Shown: positions 36,335 to 48,136, counted from the first letter of the stretch. The stretch is DNA of 64,000 nucleotides from Mesobaculum littorinae (GCF_004011175.1 NZ_RQXX01000006.1:1-64000); one strand, 5' to 3'. Program-made: numbers and translations. Notes: generated by a model not told the origin, from the letters alone.

Positions 36335-36356
36335 GACTTGTGCAAAGGTCCCCGGC

Positions 36357-37193
36357 ATGAAAAGCGACCTCGCCATCTACTCGCTCGAAACCGGTCAGGT
36401 GACGTCGGTCCTGCAAAGCGACCGCCATATCGAGGCCCCGAACTGGTTCCCCAACGACCGGGAGCTTCTGGTCAACGCCGAGGGGCAGCTCTACCGCGTG
36501 CCGCTGGAGCAGCCCGAGCTTCGGCCCGTCGACACCGGCGGCATGGCGCGGCTGAACAACGATCACGGGATATGCCCGGGCGGCGATCGCTTCGCCTTTT
36601 GCGACAAGACCGAGACCGAGGCCGCCTGCATCTACCTCGCCGCGTTCGAGGGCGGCACGCCCAGGCGGGTGACCGGGAACGTGCCCTCGTGGTTTCATGC
36701 GTTTTCCCCCGACGGTGGGCGGATCGCCTATGTCGGGGCGCGCGACAGGCAGATGGATATCTACACCATCTCGACCGCTGGCGGGACCGAGCTGCGCCTG
36801 ACCGAGGGGTTTGAAACCTGCGACGGCCCCGACTACGCCCCCACCGGCGCCCATATCTGGTTCAACGGGCAAAAGGACGGGCGCATGCAGCTGTGGCGCA
36901 TCCCCACCACGGGCGGCACGCCCGAGCAGATGACAGACGACGACCGCGTGAACTGGTTCCCCCACCCCTCGCCCGACGGGCGTCACGTGCTCTACCTCTC
37001 CTATCCGCCGGGGACGACCGGTCACCCCGGCGGGGTCGAGGTCGAGCTGCGGCTGATGCCCGCCTCCGGCGGCGAGCCCGAGACGCTGCTGCACCTGCAC
37101 GGCGGCCAGGGCACGCTGAACGTGCCCTGCTGGGCGCCGGATTCCCGGCGCTTTGCCTTCGTCCGGTATCCCCGGCAGGACGGCTCGCTGTGA
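36357..37193 (+). CDS. TolB-like beta-propeller protein, cytoplasmic
   Basis: A 278-residue protein without signal peptide, made of WD40-like PD40 repeats: HIEAPNWFPNDRELLVNAEG, WFHAFSPDGGRIAYVGAR, GPDYAPTGAHIWFNG, WFPHPSPDGRHVLYLSY and CWAPDSRRFAFVRY. These are the repeat signatures of TolB-type propellers, but the length is short and no export signal is present, so it is not TolB itself. Start chosen at ATG 36357, though only weak ribosome-site sequence precedes it. Its stop overlaps the following gene. Confidence 0.8.
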   Translation: MKSDLAIYSLETGQVTSVLQSDRHIEAPNWFPNDRELLVNAEGQLYRVPLEQPELRPVDTGGMARLNNDHGICPGGDRFAFCDKTETEAACIYLAAFEGGTPRRVTGNVPSWFHAFSPDGGRIAYVGARDRQMDIYTISTAGGTELRLTEGFETCDGPDYAPTGAHIWFNGQKDGRMQLWRIPTTGGTPEQMTDDDRVNWFPHPSPDGRHVLYLSYPPGTTGHPGGVEVELRLMPASGGEPETLLHLHGGQGTLNVPCWAPDSRRFAFVRYPRQDGSL

Positions 37194-38635
37194 CCGGCGG
37201 TGCCCCTTTGGAGAACGCGGCGGCCAACGTGGCGGCGCCCCGCCAGCGGCGTGGCGATTCGGCGCTGTCCGCCCCCGCGCCCGCCCGCCTCGGGCGCGCC
37301 GCCCGCAGGCTGTCCGCCGCGCTGGCGACCGGCGCCGCGGTCATTGCCTCTGCAGGGATGGCGGGCGATGGGCCGGACCTGCCGCGCCCTGTCAGCGATG
37401 CCGATTTCGCGACGCACGGAGCCGAGGAGATCGCGCTGGGGCAACTTCTGTTCTACGACCCGATCCTGTCGGGCAACCGCAACATTTCCTGCGCGACCTG
37501 CCACCATCCCCGTTTCGCAACCTCGGACGGGCTGGCGCTGGGGGTGGGCGAAGGCGGCGTGGGCCTCGGTCCCGACCGGCGCATCGACCCCGCGAACCCG
37601 CCCGAGGACCGGATCCCCCGCAATGCGCCCGCGCTCTTCAACCTCGGCGCCCACGAGTTCACCGTGCTGTTCCACGACGGGCGGGTGGAAACCGACGCCA
37701 GCCGCCCCTCGGGCCTGCGCACCCCGATGGAGGACGAGATGCTTCTGGGGTTCTCCGGGGTCCTCTCGGCGCAGACTATGTTCCCGGTGCTGAGCGCTGA
37801 CGAGATGGCCGGGCATTACTCGGAAAACGACGTCTCGCAGGCGGTGCGGCAGGGCATCGTGACGGGCCCCGGCGGCGCATGGGACAGGCTGTCGCGCCGC
37901 GTGTCCGCGATCCCCGACTATGCCGACCGCTTTGCCCGCGCCTACCCGGACATCGCCGAGGGGCGGGAGATCGGGTTCACCGACATCTCGAACGCCATCG
38001 CGGCCTTCGTGGCGCATGAATGGCGCTCGGACGACAGTCCCTTCGACGCGCATCTGCGGGGCGAGGCTATGCTCGCCGGGCCCGCGTCCCGCGGAATGGA
38101 GCTGTTTTACGGGCCCGCCCGCTGCGCCAGCTGCCATGCGGGGCCGTTCCAGACGGACCATCAGTTCCACCCCATGGGCGTGCCGCAGATAGGCCCCGGC
38201 AAGGCGCTGAGCTTCGAATCGCACAGCCGCGACGAAGGGCGTTTCCGGGTGACCGGCGATCCGCGGGATCTCTATGCCTTTCGCACCCCGCCCCTGCGCA
38301 ACGTGACGCGAACCGGGCCGTGGGGGCATGATGGGGCCTTCGCCGACCTCTCGGCCTTTCTGCGCCACCACGCCGATCCCAAAGCCGGGGATGCGGAATA
38401 TGCCCCCGACGTGACCCTTCCCGCGGGGATCCCGGGCGACGACTTCGCCCCGCTGGCCGACGCCACGGCGCGCGCCGCGGTCCTAGGCGCGGTTCGCACG
38501 CCGCCGGTGGGCTTGAGCGACGCGGAGATCGCCGATCTCGTGGCGTTCCTTGCCGCGCTCGAGGATCCGGTGGCCCTGTCGGGGCGGCTGGGGATCCCCG
38601 ACAGCGTGCCCTCGGGCCTGCCCGTGGACAGGTAG
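37190..38635 (+). CDS. Periplasmic dihaem protein, MauG/CcpA (cytochrome c peroxidase) family
   Basis: A 481-residue protein with a late signal-like segment (about 34-58). Two c-type haem motifs are visible: CATCH at 101-105 and CASCH near 310. Family features include GQLLFYDPILSGNRNISC, FNLGAHEFTVLFHDGR, FRTPPLRNVTRTGPWGHDGA and a C-terminal AEIADLVAFLAALEDP. It is either a peroxidase that reduces H2O2 with a c-type donor or a MauG/MbnH-like modifier of a partner protein. The GTG start overlaps the TolB-like stop (GTGA). It converges with the CRTAC1 gene, 87 bp apart. Confidence 0.85.
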   Translation: MTGGAPLENAAANVAAPRQRRGDSALSAPAPARLGRAARRLSAALATGAAVIASAGMAGDGPDLPRPVSDADFATHGAEEIALGQLLFYDPILSGNRNISCATCHHPRFATSDGLALGVGEGGVGLGPDRRIDPANPPEDRIPRNAPALFNLGAHEFTVLFHDGRVETDASRPSGLRTPMEDEMLLGFSGVLSAQTMFPVLSADEMAGHYSENDVSQAVRQGIVTGPGGAWDRLSRRVSAIPDYADRFARAYPDIAEGREIGFTDISNAIAAFVAHEWRSDDSPFDAHLRGEAMLAGPASRGMELFYGPARCASCHAGPFQTDHQFHPMGVPQIGPGKALSFESHSRDEGRFRVTGDPRDLYAFRTPPLRNVTRTGPWGHDGAFADLSAFLRHHADPKAGDAEYAPDVTLPAGIPGDDFAPLADATARAAVLGAVRTPPVGLSDAEIADLVAFLAALEDPVALSGRLGIPDSVPSGLPVDR

Positions 38636-38722
38636 GAGCGCCGATGGTTTCCGGGCGCGCGGGTGCGACAGGTGATCCTGCGGGCCGTCGGGGCGATCCG
38701 GCGCGGCCCGGGCCGCCGGCCG

Positions 38723-40429
38723 TCAGGGCGCCGGGCGGACCATTCCCTTGCCGAGGTCGAGCATCACCGGCGCGTCGGCCTGCACCTCGACCCAGGGACC
38801 AATGTCCCACGCGCCGGGGCGGGGTCCGGGGCGCACGGCACGCAGGCGGGCGGTCCGCGCCTCTCCCAGCCCGAAATGCAGCGGCAGCGCCGCGCCCCCG
38901 GCATGGCCGCCACCGACGGTCAGTTCGCGCGTCTGGCGCCGCCCGTCCGACGTTTCCAGTTCGACAAAGCTGCCGAGGCCGCCGGTATTGGGCGGCGGCG
39001 CCGTCACCGCGACCGACAGCCAGTGCCCGGCCCGGGTCGCGTTCTCCCAAAGCTCCATCGGTGCCCGGCGGTTGACCACGACAAGGTCGAGCCGCCCGTC
39101 GCGGTTCAGATCCGCCAGCGCCGCGCCGCGACTGCGGTCGGTGGTGGCAATGCCCGCGCGATCCGCCGCCTCGGCAAAACGCCCGTCGGGGCGCTGCATC
39201 AGCAGGTTGTTGGGGTCCTTTGCCGCGTTCGACGGCATCTGGTCCACGTTGCCCTTGGCGATGAACAGGTCGTCGCGCCCGTCATTGTCGATGTCCCCGA
39301 ACTCGGCATGCCACCCGGTCGAGGGGCGCCCGTCGTCACCGAACCAGGGACGCTGCGCGTAGGTCCCGATCTCGTAGGGCGCGTTGCGGTAGCCGCCGCC
39401 GGGCTCGGCCAGTTGCAGAAGCTGGTCGCCCATCGACGTCGTCATCACCTCGGCCCAGCCGTCGCCGTCGAGGTCGCGCGAGGCGATCCCCATGCCCCAA
39501 AGCGACACCTGCGGCCAGCCATCTTCGGGCCCTGCCAGGCGCAGCGGCGCCATCTGCCACAACTGCTCGGCCCCGCCGCGGACGTAGTAGTGCCGGTCGT
39601 TCGACACGCGCAGCGCCGCCCGACCCTGGCGCCGCCAGTCGGTGAACAGCATAGACAGCGCGCAGAACCCGGGCGACAGATCGTGCGGCGCGGCATAGCG
39701 CCCGCCCGCGCCGCGATAGAGATGATTGACGTCGCAGGTGCCGAACGGACCCTCGGGGTCGTCGCGGTCGACGTAGTTGCCGAAGGCCAGCGTCGGCATA
39801 TCACGCCCGGGCTCGAAAGTGGCGGCAAAGGCGGTGGTCCAGCGATCCGACCCGTCAAAGCCCCACGTCGAACCCGCATCGCGAAAGCGGCAGTCGCCCT
39901 GCCCCTGCAACAAGAGGTTCGCGCCGACGCGCAGGACCGCGAGGTCTAGGATCGCGTCGCCGTCGATGTCGAGCGGGTAGAGCCCGGTGACCCCGTCGAT
40001 CCGCGGAAACTCGCCCGCGCGGAACGCGAGCGGGGCGCCGGGGCTGGCGGTCGCATTGACGAACAGCCGCGCCGGGTTGCTGCCCCCGGCGGCGGCGAGG
40101 TCGGGAAAGCCGTCGCCGTTGCAGTCGAAGGCCGCGACACCGCCACCCACGAAATGCTCCCACCCGCCGGCGTAGACATGCGGACCGGGCAGCGCGGCGG
40201 ACCGGTCGAGAAAGAGCGGCCCGTCATCGCCCGTGGGGGGCGGTTCGGCCGGGGTTTCGGGGGCCGTCCCGGCGCGCGCCCCGGGGGACCCGAGCGCATC
40301 CGTCCCGGGCCCGCCGGTCGCGCCGCCCGTGCCGTGGACCAGCGCGGCAAAGACCACGGTGGCGATCAGGGCCGCGCGCCCCGGCCGGGCACGCCGTGGG
40401 ACATCTACCGGACCGCACCGGGCCGCCAT
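38723..40429 (-). CDS. CRTAC1/ASPIC-type FG-GAP repeat protein, exported
   Basis: A 568-residue protein with a signal sequence (AALIATVVFAALVHG) and several FG-GAP/VCBS calcium-binding loops such as FDCNGDGFPDLAAAGG, LDIDGDAILDLAV, RDLDGDGWAEVM, GDIDNDGRDDLFIAKG and LNRDGRLDLVVV. The C-terminal ASPIC/UnbV domain (about 490-560) has WLSVAVTAPPPNTGG. A propeller-like extracellular or periplasmic protein. The frame continues to 40681, but the ATG at 40429 has a purine-rich GGGGGA upstream and begins a clean signal peptide. A functional pairing with the convergent dihaem protein is inference. Confidence 0.8.
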   Translation of the reverse strand: MAARCGPVDVPRRARPGRAALIATVVFAALVHGTGGATGGPGTDALGSPGARAGTAPETPAEPPPTGDDGPLFLDRSAALPGPHVYAGGWEHFVGGGVAAFDCNGDGFPDLAAAGGSNPARLFVNATASPGAPLAFRAGEFPRIDGVTGLYPLDIDGDAILDLAVLRVGANLLLQGQGDCRFRDAGSTWGFDGSDRWTTAFAATFEPGRDMPTLAFGNYVDRDDPEGPFGTCDVNHLYRGAGGRYAAPHDLSPGFCALSMLFTDWRRQGRAALRVSNDRHYYVRGGAEQLWQMAPLRLAGPEDGWPQVSLWGMGIASRDLDGDGWAEVMTTSMGDQLLQLAEPGGGYRNAPYEIGTYAQRPWFGDDGRPSTGWHAEFGDIDNDGRDDLFIAKGNVDQMPSNAAKDPNNLLMQRPDGRFAEAADRAGIATTDRSRGAALADLNRDGRLDLVVVNRRAPMELWENATRAGHWLSVAVTAPPPNTGGLGSFVELETSDGRRQTRELTVGGGHAGGAALPLHFGLGEARTARLRAVRPGPRPGAWDIGPWVEVQADAPVMLDLGKGMVRPAP

Positions 40430-40584
40430 CCTGGTCCCCCCTCGACAGGTGTCGGAGGCGTGACTGGGGGCTGCGCGGCAAGGGAACCGGCCCTGCGCCC
40501 GGTCAAGCGGCGTGCGCCCGCGAGACCCCCTCCAGCGCACCACGAGGCGGCGCCAGAGGCGCATCTTGCGTCCCGACCCGCGTG

Positions 40585-41874
40585 TCATGTTGCCGCCTCG
40601 AGCGTCGCGGTCAGCCGGTCCGGCGTCGCCTCGGCCAAGGCCAGCGCGGCGGCGCCGCGGGCCCAGATCAGATCGCCCCAAGCGTGGATCTCGACCCGCG
40701 GCACGGGCCGGTCGGCGCGGATCGCGGCACTCTCCAGTTCGGCCATTACCTCGTCGGCATAAAGATAGTCATAGCGCATGCGCTCGCCGCTCAGGATCAC
40801 CACGTCGGGGTCGAAAAGGTTGATCACGTTTGCGATCCCCACGGCAAGGTAACGCCCTGCCCGACGAAAGATCGACCGGGCCGCCTTGTTCCCCGCCTTG
40901 GCCTCGGCATAGAGCTGCTCCAGCAGCACCGCCGGGGCGATCCCGTCCAGCGGGCTCCAGTCCAGCGCGGTCGAGGCTTCGCGCACCAACGCATAGTCGG
41001 CGACATAGGCTTCGAGACAGCCGCGCTGGCCGCAGCGGCACAGCGCCCCGTCCAGCTGCACCTTGGTATGGCCCAGCTCGGTGCCGATCCCGCGCGACCC
41101 CCGGAACAGACGGTTGTTCAGCACGAGCCCCATGCCGATGCCGTGCTCGATGGTGACGACGGCGAAGTTCGACACCCCGCGTCCATCGCCGAACCACAAC
41201 TCGGCCAGGGTGACGAGGTTGGCGTCGTTGTCGAGATGCACCGGCAACCCCAGGTGCCGGGCGGCGGCGTCACGCAGGGCGAAGCCCTCGACCGTCATGA
41301 TCGGCGACCAGTGCACCAGCCCATGCGCGCTGTCGATGAACCCCGGCAGGCCCAGTCCCACCCCCAGCAGCACGGACCGGTCCAGCCCCGCGCGGTCGAG
41401 CGCGACGTCGAGCAGCCGCGCGGCTTCGTCCAGCAGGGCGTCCGGCGCGATGCGGTGGTCGGGCGCAGGGATCGAGGCCTCGGCCACCAGCCCGCCCGCA
41501 AAATCCAGGATCACCGCGGTGTGGAAGGCATTCGCCATCTTCACCCCCGCGACATAGCCCGCGTCGGGCCGCACAGCCAGCGCCACCGGCGGCCGCCCCC
41601 GACCGGTGTCGCCATCGCGGGGGGCCTCGATTTCCTCGACGACGCCGGCGGCGATCAGTTCGGTCGTCGCCGCGGTGACCGAGGCGGGACTGACACCCAA
41701 GAGCCGCGCCGCCTCGGCCCGCGACACCCGCCCGTGGGCGCGCACAGCGTCGAAAACCTGCTGGCGCAGGGGCACCGCGTCCGTGGCCGGGCGCATCGGC
41801 GTCAGCGGGCCGCAGCCTGTCAGCCGCGCCGTGTCCACCGGTTCCGACACGACATCAATAACTTCGCCAACCAT
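40585..41874 (-). CDS. xylR: ROK-family transcriptional repressor of the xylose genes
   Basis: A 429-residue ROK regulator. The winged HTH occupies about 35-90 ([37 protein letters not shown]). The sugar-kinase-like domain contains a nucleotide/sugar loop, [18 protein letters not shown], and the zinc motif [14 protein letters not shown] typical of ROK proteins. It diverges from xylF, the arrangement expected of a local repressor released by xylose. The frame opens at 41919; the ATG at 41874 is chosen by family length. Confidence 0.9.
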   Translation of the reverse strand: MVGEVIDVVSEPVDTARLTGCGPLTPMRPATDAVPLRQQVFDAVRAHGRVSRAEAARLLGVSPASVTAATTELIAAGVVEEIEAPRDGDTGRGRPPVALAVRPDAGYVAGVKMANAFHTAVILDFAGGLVAEASIPAPDHRIAPDALLDEAARLLDVALDRAGLDRSVLLGVGLGLPGFIDSAHGLVHWSPIMTVEGFALRDAAARHLGLPVHLDNDANLVTLAELWFGDGRGVSNFAVVTIEHGIGMGLVLNNRLFRGSRGIGTELGHTKVQLDGALCRCGQRGCLEAYVADYALVREASTALDWSPLDGIAPAVLLEQLYAEAKAGNKAARSIFRRAGRYLAVGIANVINLFDPDVVILSGERMRYDYLYADEVMAELESAAIRADRPVPRVEIHAWGDLIWARGAAALALAEATPDRLTATLEAAT

Positions 41875-42071
41875 ATCAAATAACCCCGGCCAGACCGACA
41901 GCGCGCAATATTTCGGCACATCCTGCGGTCTCGGCGCAGATTACGGACCGGAACGGCTTAGGCAAAGCATTTTTTATTTTGACAGCTGAATTAAGTCCCG
42001 CCATGGTGGAGCAGTGTTGCAATAGACTGCCGTCAGTAGAAACGGCGGCAGCGCGCATTTGGGAGGAAACC
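41875..42071. promoter_or_regulatory. Divergent xylR-xylF control region
   Basis: A 197-bp AT-rich spacer. A TTGACA hexamer (41979-41984) lies within TTTATTTTGACAGCTGAATT (41973-41992), which continues TAAG and forms an imperfect inverted repeat that could be the ROK operator. No matching -10 is evident at 17 bp, so the promoter is not resolved. A GGGAGGA ribosome site precedes xylF. Confidence 0.4.
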
Positions 42072-43100
42072 ATGCGTCTTACACTTCTGGCAGCCGCTGC
42101 GCTGTCCACGGGGCTCGTGTCGGCCGCCGTCGCCCAGGACAGCCTGACGGTCGGCGTCAGCTGGTCGAACTTTCAGGAAGAACGCTGGAAGACCGACGAG
42201 GCCGCGATCCAGTCGGCGCTCGAGGAAGCCGGCGCCGAGTACATCTCGACCGACGCGCAGTCGTCCTCGTCGAAGCAGCTGTCTGACATCGAATCGCTGA
42301 TCGCCCAGGGCGCCGACGCGCTGATCATCCTCGCGCAGGACAGCCAGGCCGTGATCCCCGCCGTGCAGGCCGCCGCCGACGAAGGCATCCCCGTCGTGGG
42401 CTACGACCGCCTGATCGAAGATGACCGCGCCTTCTACCTGACCTTCGACAACGTCGAGGTCGGCCGCATGCAGGCCCGCGCCGTCATGGAGGCGCAGCCC
42501 ACCGGCAACTACGTGATGATCAAGGGCTCGCCCACCGATCCCAACGCCGACTTCCTGCGCGGCGGCCAGCAAGAGGTTCTGCAAGAGGCGATCGACGCGG
42601 GCGACATCACCATCGTGGGCGAGGCCTATACCGACCAGTGGCTGCCCGCCAACGCCCAGCGCAACATGGAGCAGATCCTGACCCAGGCCGGGAACGAGGT
42701 CGACGCGGTCGTCGCCTCGAACGACGGCACGGCGGGCGGCGCGGTGGCCGCGCTGACGGCGCAGGGCATGGATGGCATCCCCGTCTCGGGGCAGGATGCC
42801 GATTTCGCCGCGCTGAACCGCATCGCCAAGGGCACCCAGACCGTCAGCGTCTGGAAGGACAGCCGCGACCTGGGCAAGCGCGCCGCCGAGATCGCCCTGT
42901 CAATGGCCGAGGGCACCGAGATGAGCGACCTCGAAGGCGCCGAGGAATGGACCTCGCCGTCGGGCACCACCCTGTGGGCCGAGTTCCTCGAGCCGATCCC
43001 GGTGACGCAGGACAACCTCGACGTCGTCGTCGAGGCGGGCTGGATCGAAAAGGACGCGCTGTGCCAGGGCGTGACCGACGGCCCCGCCGCCTGCAACTGA
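42072..43100 (+). CDS. xylF: Xylose ABC transporter substrate-binding protein
   Basis: A 342-residue periplasmic protein with a signal peptide (1-21, ending AVAQD). It has RbsB/XylF-type features: [35 protein letters not shown]-like core, [36 protein letters not shown] and [20 protein letters not shown]. These are close to XylF. Start at the ATG with GGGAGGA 7 nt upstream. First gene of the xylFHG-xylBA operon. Confidence 0.92.
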   Translation: MRLTLLAAAALSTGLVSAAVAQDSLTVGVSWSNFQEERWKTDEAAIQSALEEAGAEYISTDAQSSSSKQLSDIESLIAQGADALIILAQDSQAVIPAVQAAADEGIPVVGYDRLIEDDRAFYLTFDNVEVGRMQARAVMEAQPTGNYVMIKGSPTDPNADFLRGGQQEVLQEAIDAGDITIVGEAYTDQWLPANAQRNMEQILTQAGNEVDAVVASNDGTAGGAVAALTAQGMDGIPVSGQDADFAALNRIAKGTQTVSVWKDSRDLGKRAAEIALSMAEGTEMSDLEGAEEWTSPSGTTLWAEFLEPIPVTQDNLDVVVEAGWIEKDALCQGVTDGPAACN

Positions 43101-43178
43101 TCCCCGCGCGTGTCGCGCCGCCTGCCCCGGGGTTCCGGGCGGGCGGCGTGGCCTGATCCTGACCTGAAATAGGGCGAC

Positions 43179-44516
43179 ATGACCGACACCTCCTCTTCCC
43201 CCAGCCCGTCCGCGGGCGGGACCGGCTCGGACGCGCGTCCGGGCGCGACCCCGACGAAACGTGGCCTGTTCTCGCAGCTTGAACTCGACGCCCGCCTTCT
43301 GGGGATGGTCGGGGCCTTCGTGCTGGTGTGCATTGCCTTCAACGTGGTGACGGGCGGACAATTCCTGACACCGCGCAACATCTTCAACCTGACGATCCAG
43401 ACCGTCTCCGTCGCCATCATGGCCACAGGGATGGTCTTCGTCATCGTCACCCGCCACATCGACCTGTCGGTGGGCTCGCTTCTGGCGACCTGTTCCGCGG
43501 TCATGGCGATGACCCAGACGTTGGTCACGCCGGAATGGCTGGGGCTGGGCCTGAACCACCCGCTGACGGCCCCGATCACGATCGTCGTTGGCATCGCCGC
43601 GGGGCTGCTGATCGGCGCCTTCCACGGCTGGCTGGTGGGGTACCTGTCGATCCCGGCCTTCATCGTCACGCTGGGCGGGCTGCTCGTCTGGCGCAACGTG
43701 GCCTGGTACCTGACCAATGGCCAGACCATCGGCCCGCTCGATTCGACCTTTCTCAAGCTCGGGGGGATCGGCGGCACGCTGGGCGAAACCTGGAGCTGGA
43801 TCGTCGGCATCATCGCCGTGCTGGCGACGCTCTTCGCGCTGTGGCAGGCCCGCCGTGCCAAGATCGCACACGACTTCCCCGTGAAACCCGTCTGGGCCGA
43901 GGTCCTGATGGGCGTGGTGTTCACGGGCATGATCCTGGCCTTCGTCGCCATCCTCAACGCCTACCAGGTGCCGTCGCGCCGGCTGGAGCGCGCCTTCGAA
44001 GCGCAGGGCCTGACCATGCCCGAAGGCTATACCGCCGGCTACGGCATGCCGATCTCGGTCCTCGTGCTGATCGCGGTCGCCGTGGTGATGACGCTGATCG
44101 CCCGCCGCACCCGGCTGGGGCGCTACATCTTCGCGACCGGCGGCAACCCCGACGCGGCCGAGCTTTCGGGGATCAACACCCGGCTGCTGACGGTCAAGGT
44201 CTTCGCCATCATGGGCGTGCTCTGCGCGCTGGCGGGCATGGTCGCCTCGGCCCGGCTGTCGTTCCATTCCAACGACATCGGCACGCTGGACGAATTGCGC
44301 GTCATCGCCGCGGCCGTCATCGGCGGCACCGCCCTGTCGGGCGGGATCGGCACCATCTACGGCGCGATCCTGGGTGCGCTGATCATGCAATCGCTGCAAT
44401 CGGGGATGGCCATGGTCGGCGTCGATGCGCCGTTGCAGAACATCGTCGTGGGCGCGGTGCTGGTCTTCGCCGTCCTGATCGACATCATCTACCGCAAACG
44501 CCTGGGGGCGAAGTGA
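43179..44516 (+). CDS. xylH: Xylose ABC transporter permease
   Basis: A 445-residue permease of the RbsC/XylH type with about ten or more transmembrane helices. It begins with a low-complexity cytosolic tail. GMVFVIVTRHIDLSVGSLLA is the diagnostic segment, with GFHGWLVGYLSIPAFIVTLG and NPDAAELSGINTRLLTVKVF (the family EAA-equivalent loop). It overlaps xylG by one base. Confidence 0.93.
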   Translation: MTDTSSSPSPSAGGTGSDARPGATPTKRGLFSQLELDARLLGMVGAFVLVCIAFNVVTGGQFLTPRNIFNLTIQTVSVAIMATGMVFVIVTRHIDLSVGSLLATCSAVMAMTQTLVTPEWLGLGLNHPLTAPITIVVGIAAGLLIGAFHGWLVGYLSIPAFIVTLGGLLVWRNVAWYLTNGQTIGPLDSTFLKLGGIGGTLGETWSWIVGIIAVLATLFALWQARRAKIAHDFPVKPVWAEVLMGVVFTGMILAFVAILNAYQVPSRRLERAFEAQGLTMPEGYTAGYGMPISVLVLIAVAVVMTLIARRTRLGRYIFATGGNPDAAELSGINTRLLTVKVFAIMGVLCALAGMVASARLSFHSNDIGTLDELRVIAAAVIGGTALSGGIGTIYGAILGALIMQSLQSGMAMVGVDAPLQNIVVGAVLVFAVLIDIIYRKRLGAK

Positions 44517-45286
44517 TGGCTGACAATATCGACCGCAGCGGCACCCCGCTTGTCGAGATGCGCGACATCTGCGTGAGCTTCGGCGGCATCCATGCCGTCG
44601 ACCATGTCAGCGTCGATCTCTACCCGGGCGAGGTCGTGGGCCTGCTGGGCCACAACGGCGCGGGCAAGTCGACGCTGATCAAGGTTCTGTCGGGCGCCTA
44701 CCAGGCCGATTCCGGCGACATCTACGTCGACGGAGAACGGGCAACGATCGCCAACCCCCGCGACGCGCGGAAATACAACATCGAGACGATCTACCAGACG
44801 CTCGCGCTGGCCGATAACCTCGATGCGTCGTCGAACCTGTTCCTGGGGCGCGAGATCACGACGCCGCTCGGCTTCGTCAACGACGCCGCCATGGAGGCCG
44901 AGACCCGCAAGATCATGGGGCGCCTCAACCCCAACTTCCGCAAGTTCGCCGACCCCGTCTCGGCCCTCTCGGGCGGGCAGCGGCAGTCGGTCGCCATCGC
45001 GCGGGCGGTCTATTTCAATGCCCGCATCCTGATCATGGACGAACCCACCGCGGCGCTCGGACCGCAGGAGACCAAGATGGTCGCCGAACTGATCCAGGAG
45101 CTGCGCAAGGACGGCATCGGGATCTTCCTCATCAGCCACGACATCCACGACGTGATGGACCTGTGCGACCGCGTCAGCGTGATGAAGAACGGCGAACTGG
45201 TGGGGACGGAACTGGTGGGCGATGTCACCGACGACGACATCCTCGGGATGATCATCCTCGGTAAGAAACCCGCCCGCGCGGCCTGA
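44516..45286 (+). CDS. xylG: Xylose ABC transporter ATP-binding protein, single domain
   Basis: A 256-residue ABC ATPase with Walker [10 protein letters not shown], signature LSGGQRQS, Walker [13 protein letters not shown] and a switch His in [12 protein letters not shown]. Enterobacterial XylG has two fused ATPase domains (about 510 residues); this one has one and resembles FrcA-type sugar ATPases of alphaproteobacteria. It must therefore act as a dimer. Start overlaps the xylH stop (TGATG). Confidence 0.9.
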   Translation: MADNIDRSGTPLVEMRDICVSFGGIHAVDHVSVDLYPGEVVGLLGHNGAGKSTLIKVLSGAYQADSGDIYVDGERATIANPRDARKYNIETIYQTLALADNLDASSNLFLGREITTPLGFVNDAAMEAETRKIMGRLNPNFRKFADPVSALSGGQRQSVAIARAVYFNARILIMDEPTAALGPQETKMVAELIQELRKDGIGIFLISHDIHDVMDLCDRVSVMKNGELVGTELVGDVTDDDILGMIILGKKPARAA

Positions 45287-45393
45287 GGCGATTGCCCGGG
45301 ACCCGGGCATTTGCCCCCTGCCCCGGCGAAGGCTAGGCAGGGGGCGATGGCCCGGACCGCAGGAGGCGGCGGGCGCAAGCGACAGGACTTCTT

Positions 45394-46830
<1,437 letters not shown>

Positions 46831-46831
46831 G

Positions 46832-48136
46832 ATGACAAGCTATTTCGAGGGCATTGCCCCCGTCCGTTTCGAGGGGCCCGAGACGGGCCGCGAGCTGGCC
46901 TATCGCCACTACGACCCCGACGAGACCGTGATGGGCCGGCGCATGGAGGATCACCTGCGGTTCTCGGTCGCCTGGTGGCACAGCTTTGCCTGGCCCGGCG
47001 GCGACCCTTTCGGCGGTCAGACCTTCCAGCGCCCGTGGTTCAAGGACGACATGGGGGCGGCGAAACTCAAGGCCGACGCCGCCTTTGACCTTTTCGCGAT
47101 CCTGGGCCAGCCGTTCTTCTGCTTCCATGACGTCGATATCCGCCCCGAGGGCGAGAGCTTTGCCGACTGCGAGCGGAACCTTTTCGAGGTCGTCGACTAC
47201 ATCGGCCAGAAGATGGAGGCCGGCGGGCCGCGGCTGCTCTGGGGCACGGCGAACCTCTTTTCGCACCGTCGCTTCATGGCGGGCGCGGCCAGCAACCCCG
47301 ACCCCGAGGTCTTTGCCTGGTCGGCGGCAACGGTGAAGTCCTGCATGGACGCCACCCACCGCCTGGGCGGCGAGAACTACGTGCTCTGGGGCGGGCGCGA
47401 GGGGTACGAGACGCTGCTCAACACCGATCTGGGCCGCGAGGCCGAGCAGATGGGCGCGTTCCTGTCGAAGGTCGTGGACTACAAGCACAAGATCGGCTTC
47501 GAAGGCCAGATCCTGCTTGAACCCAAGCCGCAGGAGCCGACCAAGCACCAGTACGACTACGACGTCGCCACGGTCTATGGCTTCCTCCAGCGGTTCGGGT
47601 TGGAGAACGAGGTGAAGCTGAACCTCGAACAGGGCCACGCGATCCTGGCCGGGCACAGCTTCGAACACGAGCTTGCGCTTGCCGGGTCGCTCGGGCTTCT
47701 GGGGTCGATCGACATGAACCGCAACGACTACCAATCGGGCTGGGACACCGACCAGTTCCCCGACAACCCGCGCGAGGTCGCGCTGGCCTATTACGAGGTT
47801 CTGCGCGCGGGGGGCTTCACCCGCGGCGGCACCAATTTCGACGCCAAGCTTCGGCGGCAATCGCTGGACCCGGTCGACCTGGTCGCGGCGCATGTCGGCG
47901 CGATGGACATCTGCGCCCGCGGTTTCAAGGCGGCGGCGCGGATGTATGAGGACGGCGTGCTCGAAGAGCTTCGCGCCGACCGCTATGCCGGGTGGGACGC
48001 CGAGGCGGCCCGGACCATGCTGTCGACGCAGGCGCTGGACGAGATCCACGCCGCGGTACTGGCGGACGACACCCGACCCGAACCCCGGTCGGGGCGGCAG
48101 GAAATCCTGGAAAACCTGGTGTCGCGCTACGTCTGA
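46832..48136 (+). CDS. xylA: Xylose isomerase
   Basis: A 434-residue metal-dependent enzyme converting D-xylose to D-xylulose. Family signatures [17 protein letters not shown] (first signature) and [17 protein letters not shown] (metal-binding Glu/Asp region) are present, with [12 protein letters not shown] (catalytic His) and [20 protein letters not shown]. Length typical for class II isomerases (about 440). Last gene of the xyl operon; the xylB stop is one base upstream. Confidence 0.97.
   Translation: MTSYFEGIAPVRFEGPETGRELAYRHYDPDETVMGRRMEDHLRFSVAWWHSFAWPGGDPFGGQTFQRPWFKDDMGAAKLKADAAFDLFAILGQPFFCFHDVDIRPEGESFADCERNLFEVVDYIGQKMEAGGPRLLWGTANLFSHRRFMAGAASNPDPEVFAWSAATVKSCMDATHRLGGENYVLWGGREGYETLLNTDLGREAEQMGAFLSKVVDYKHKIGFEGQILLEPKPQEPTKHQYDYDVATVYGFLQRFGLENEVKLNLEQGHAILAGHSFEHELALAGSLGLLGSIDMNRNDYQSGWDTDQFPDNPREVALAYYEVLRAGGFTRGGTNFDAKLRRQSLDPVDLVAAHVGAMDICARGFKAAARMYEDGVLEELRADRYAGWDAEAARTMLSTQALDEIHAAVLADDTRPEPRSGRQEILENLVSRYV

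Larger units (their letters stand above)
35652..36356. other. Gene-free interval of 705 bp with two DnaA boxes
   Basis: No reading frame here has a recognisable domain or ribosome site. The open frames on both strands are Arg/Pro/Ala-rich shadows of GC-rich sequence. The interval holds two perfect TTATCCACA boxes at 35873 and 36326 and a one-mismatch box (complement of TGTGCAAAG) at 36340-36348. It separates hemN from the TolB-like gene. Confidence 0.6.

Noticed and set aside
35533-36345. A 270-codon minus-strand frame in the DnaA-box interval
   Set aside because: It overlaps the hemN 3' end, lacks a ribosome site and domain, and is of low complexity.
35652-36356. Chromosomal replication origin
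   Set aside because: Only two perfect DnaA boxes, no AT-rich unwinding element and none of the usual alphaproteobacterial origin neighbours; kept only as a regulatory or titration candidate.
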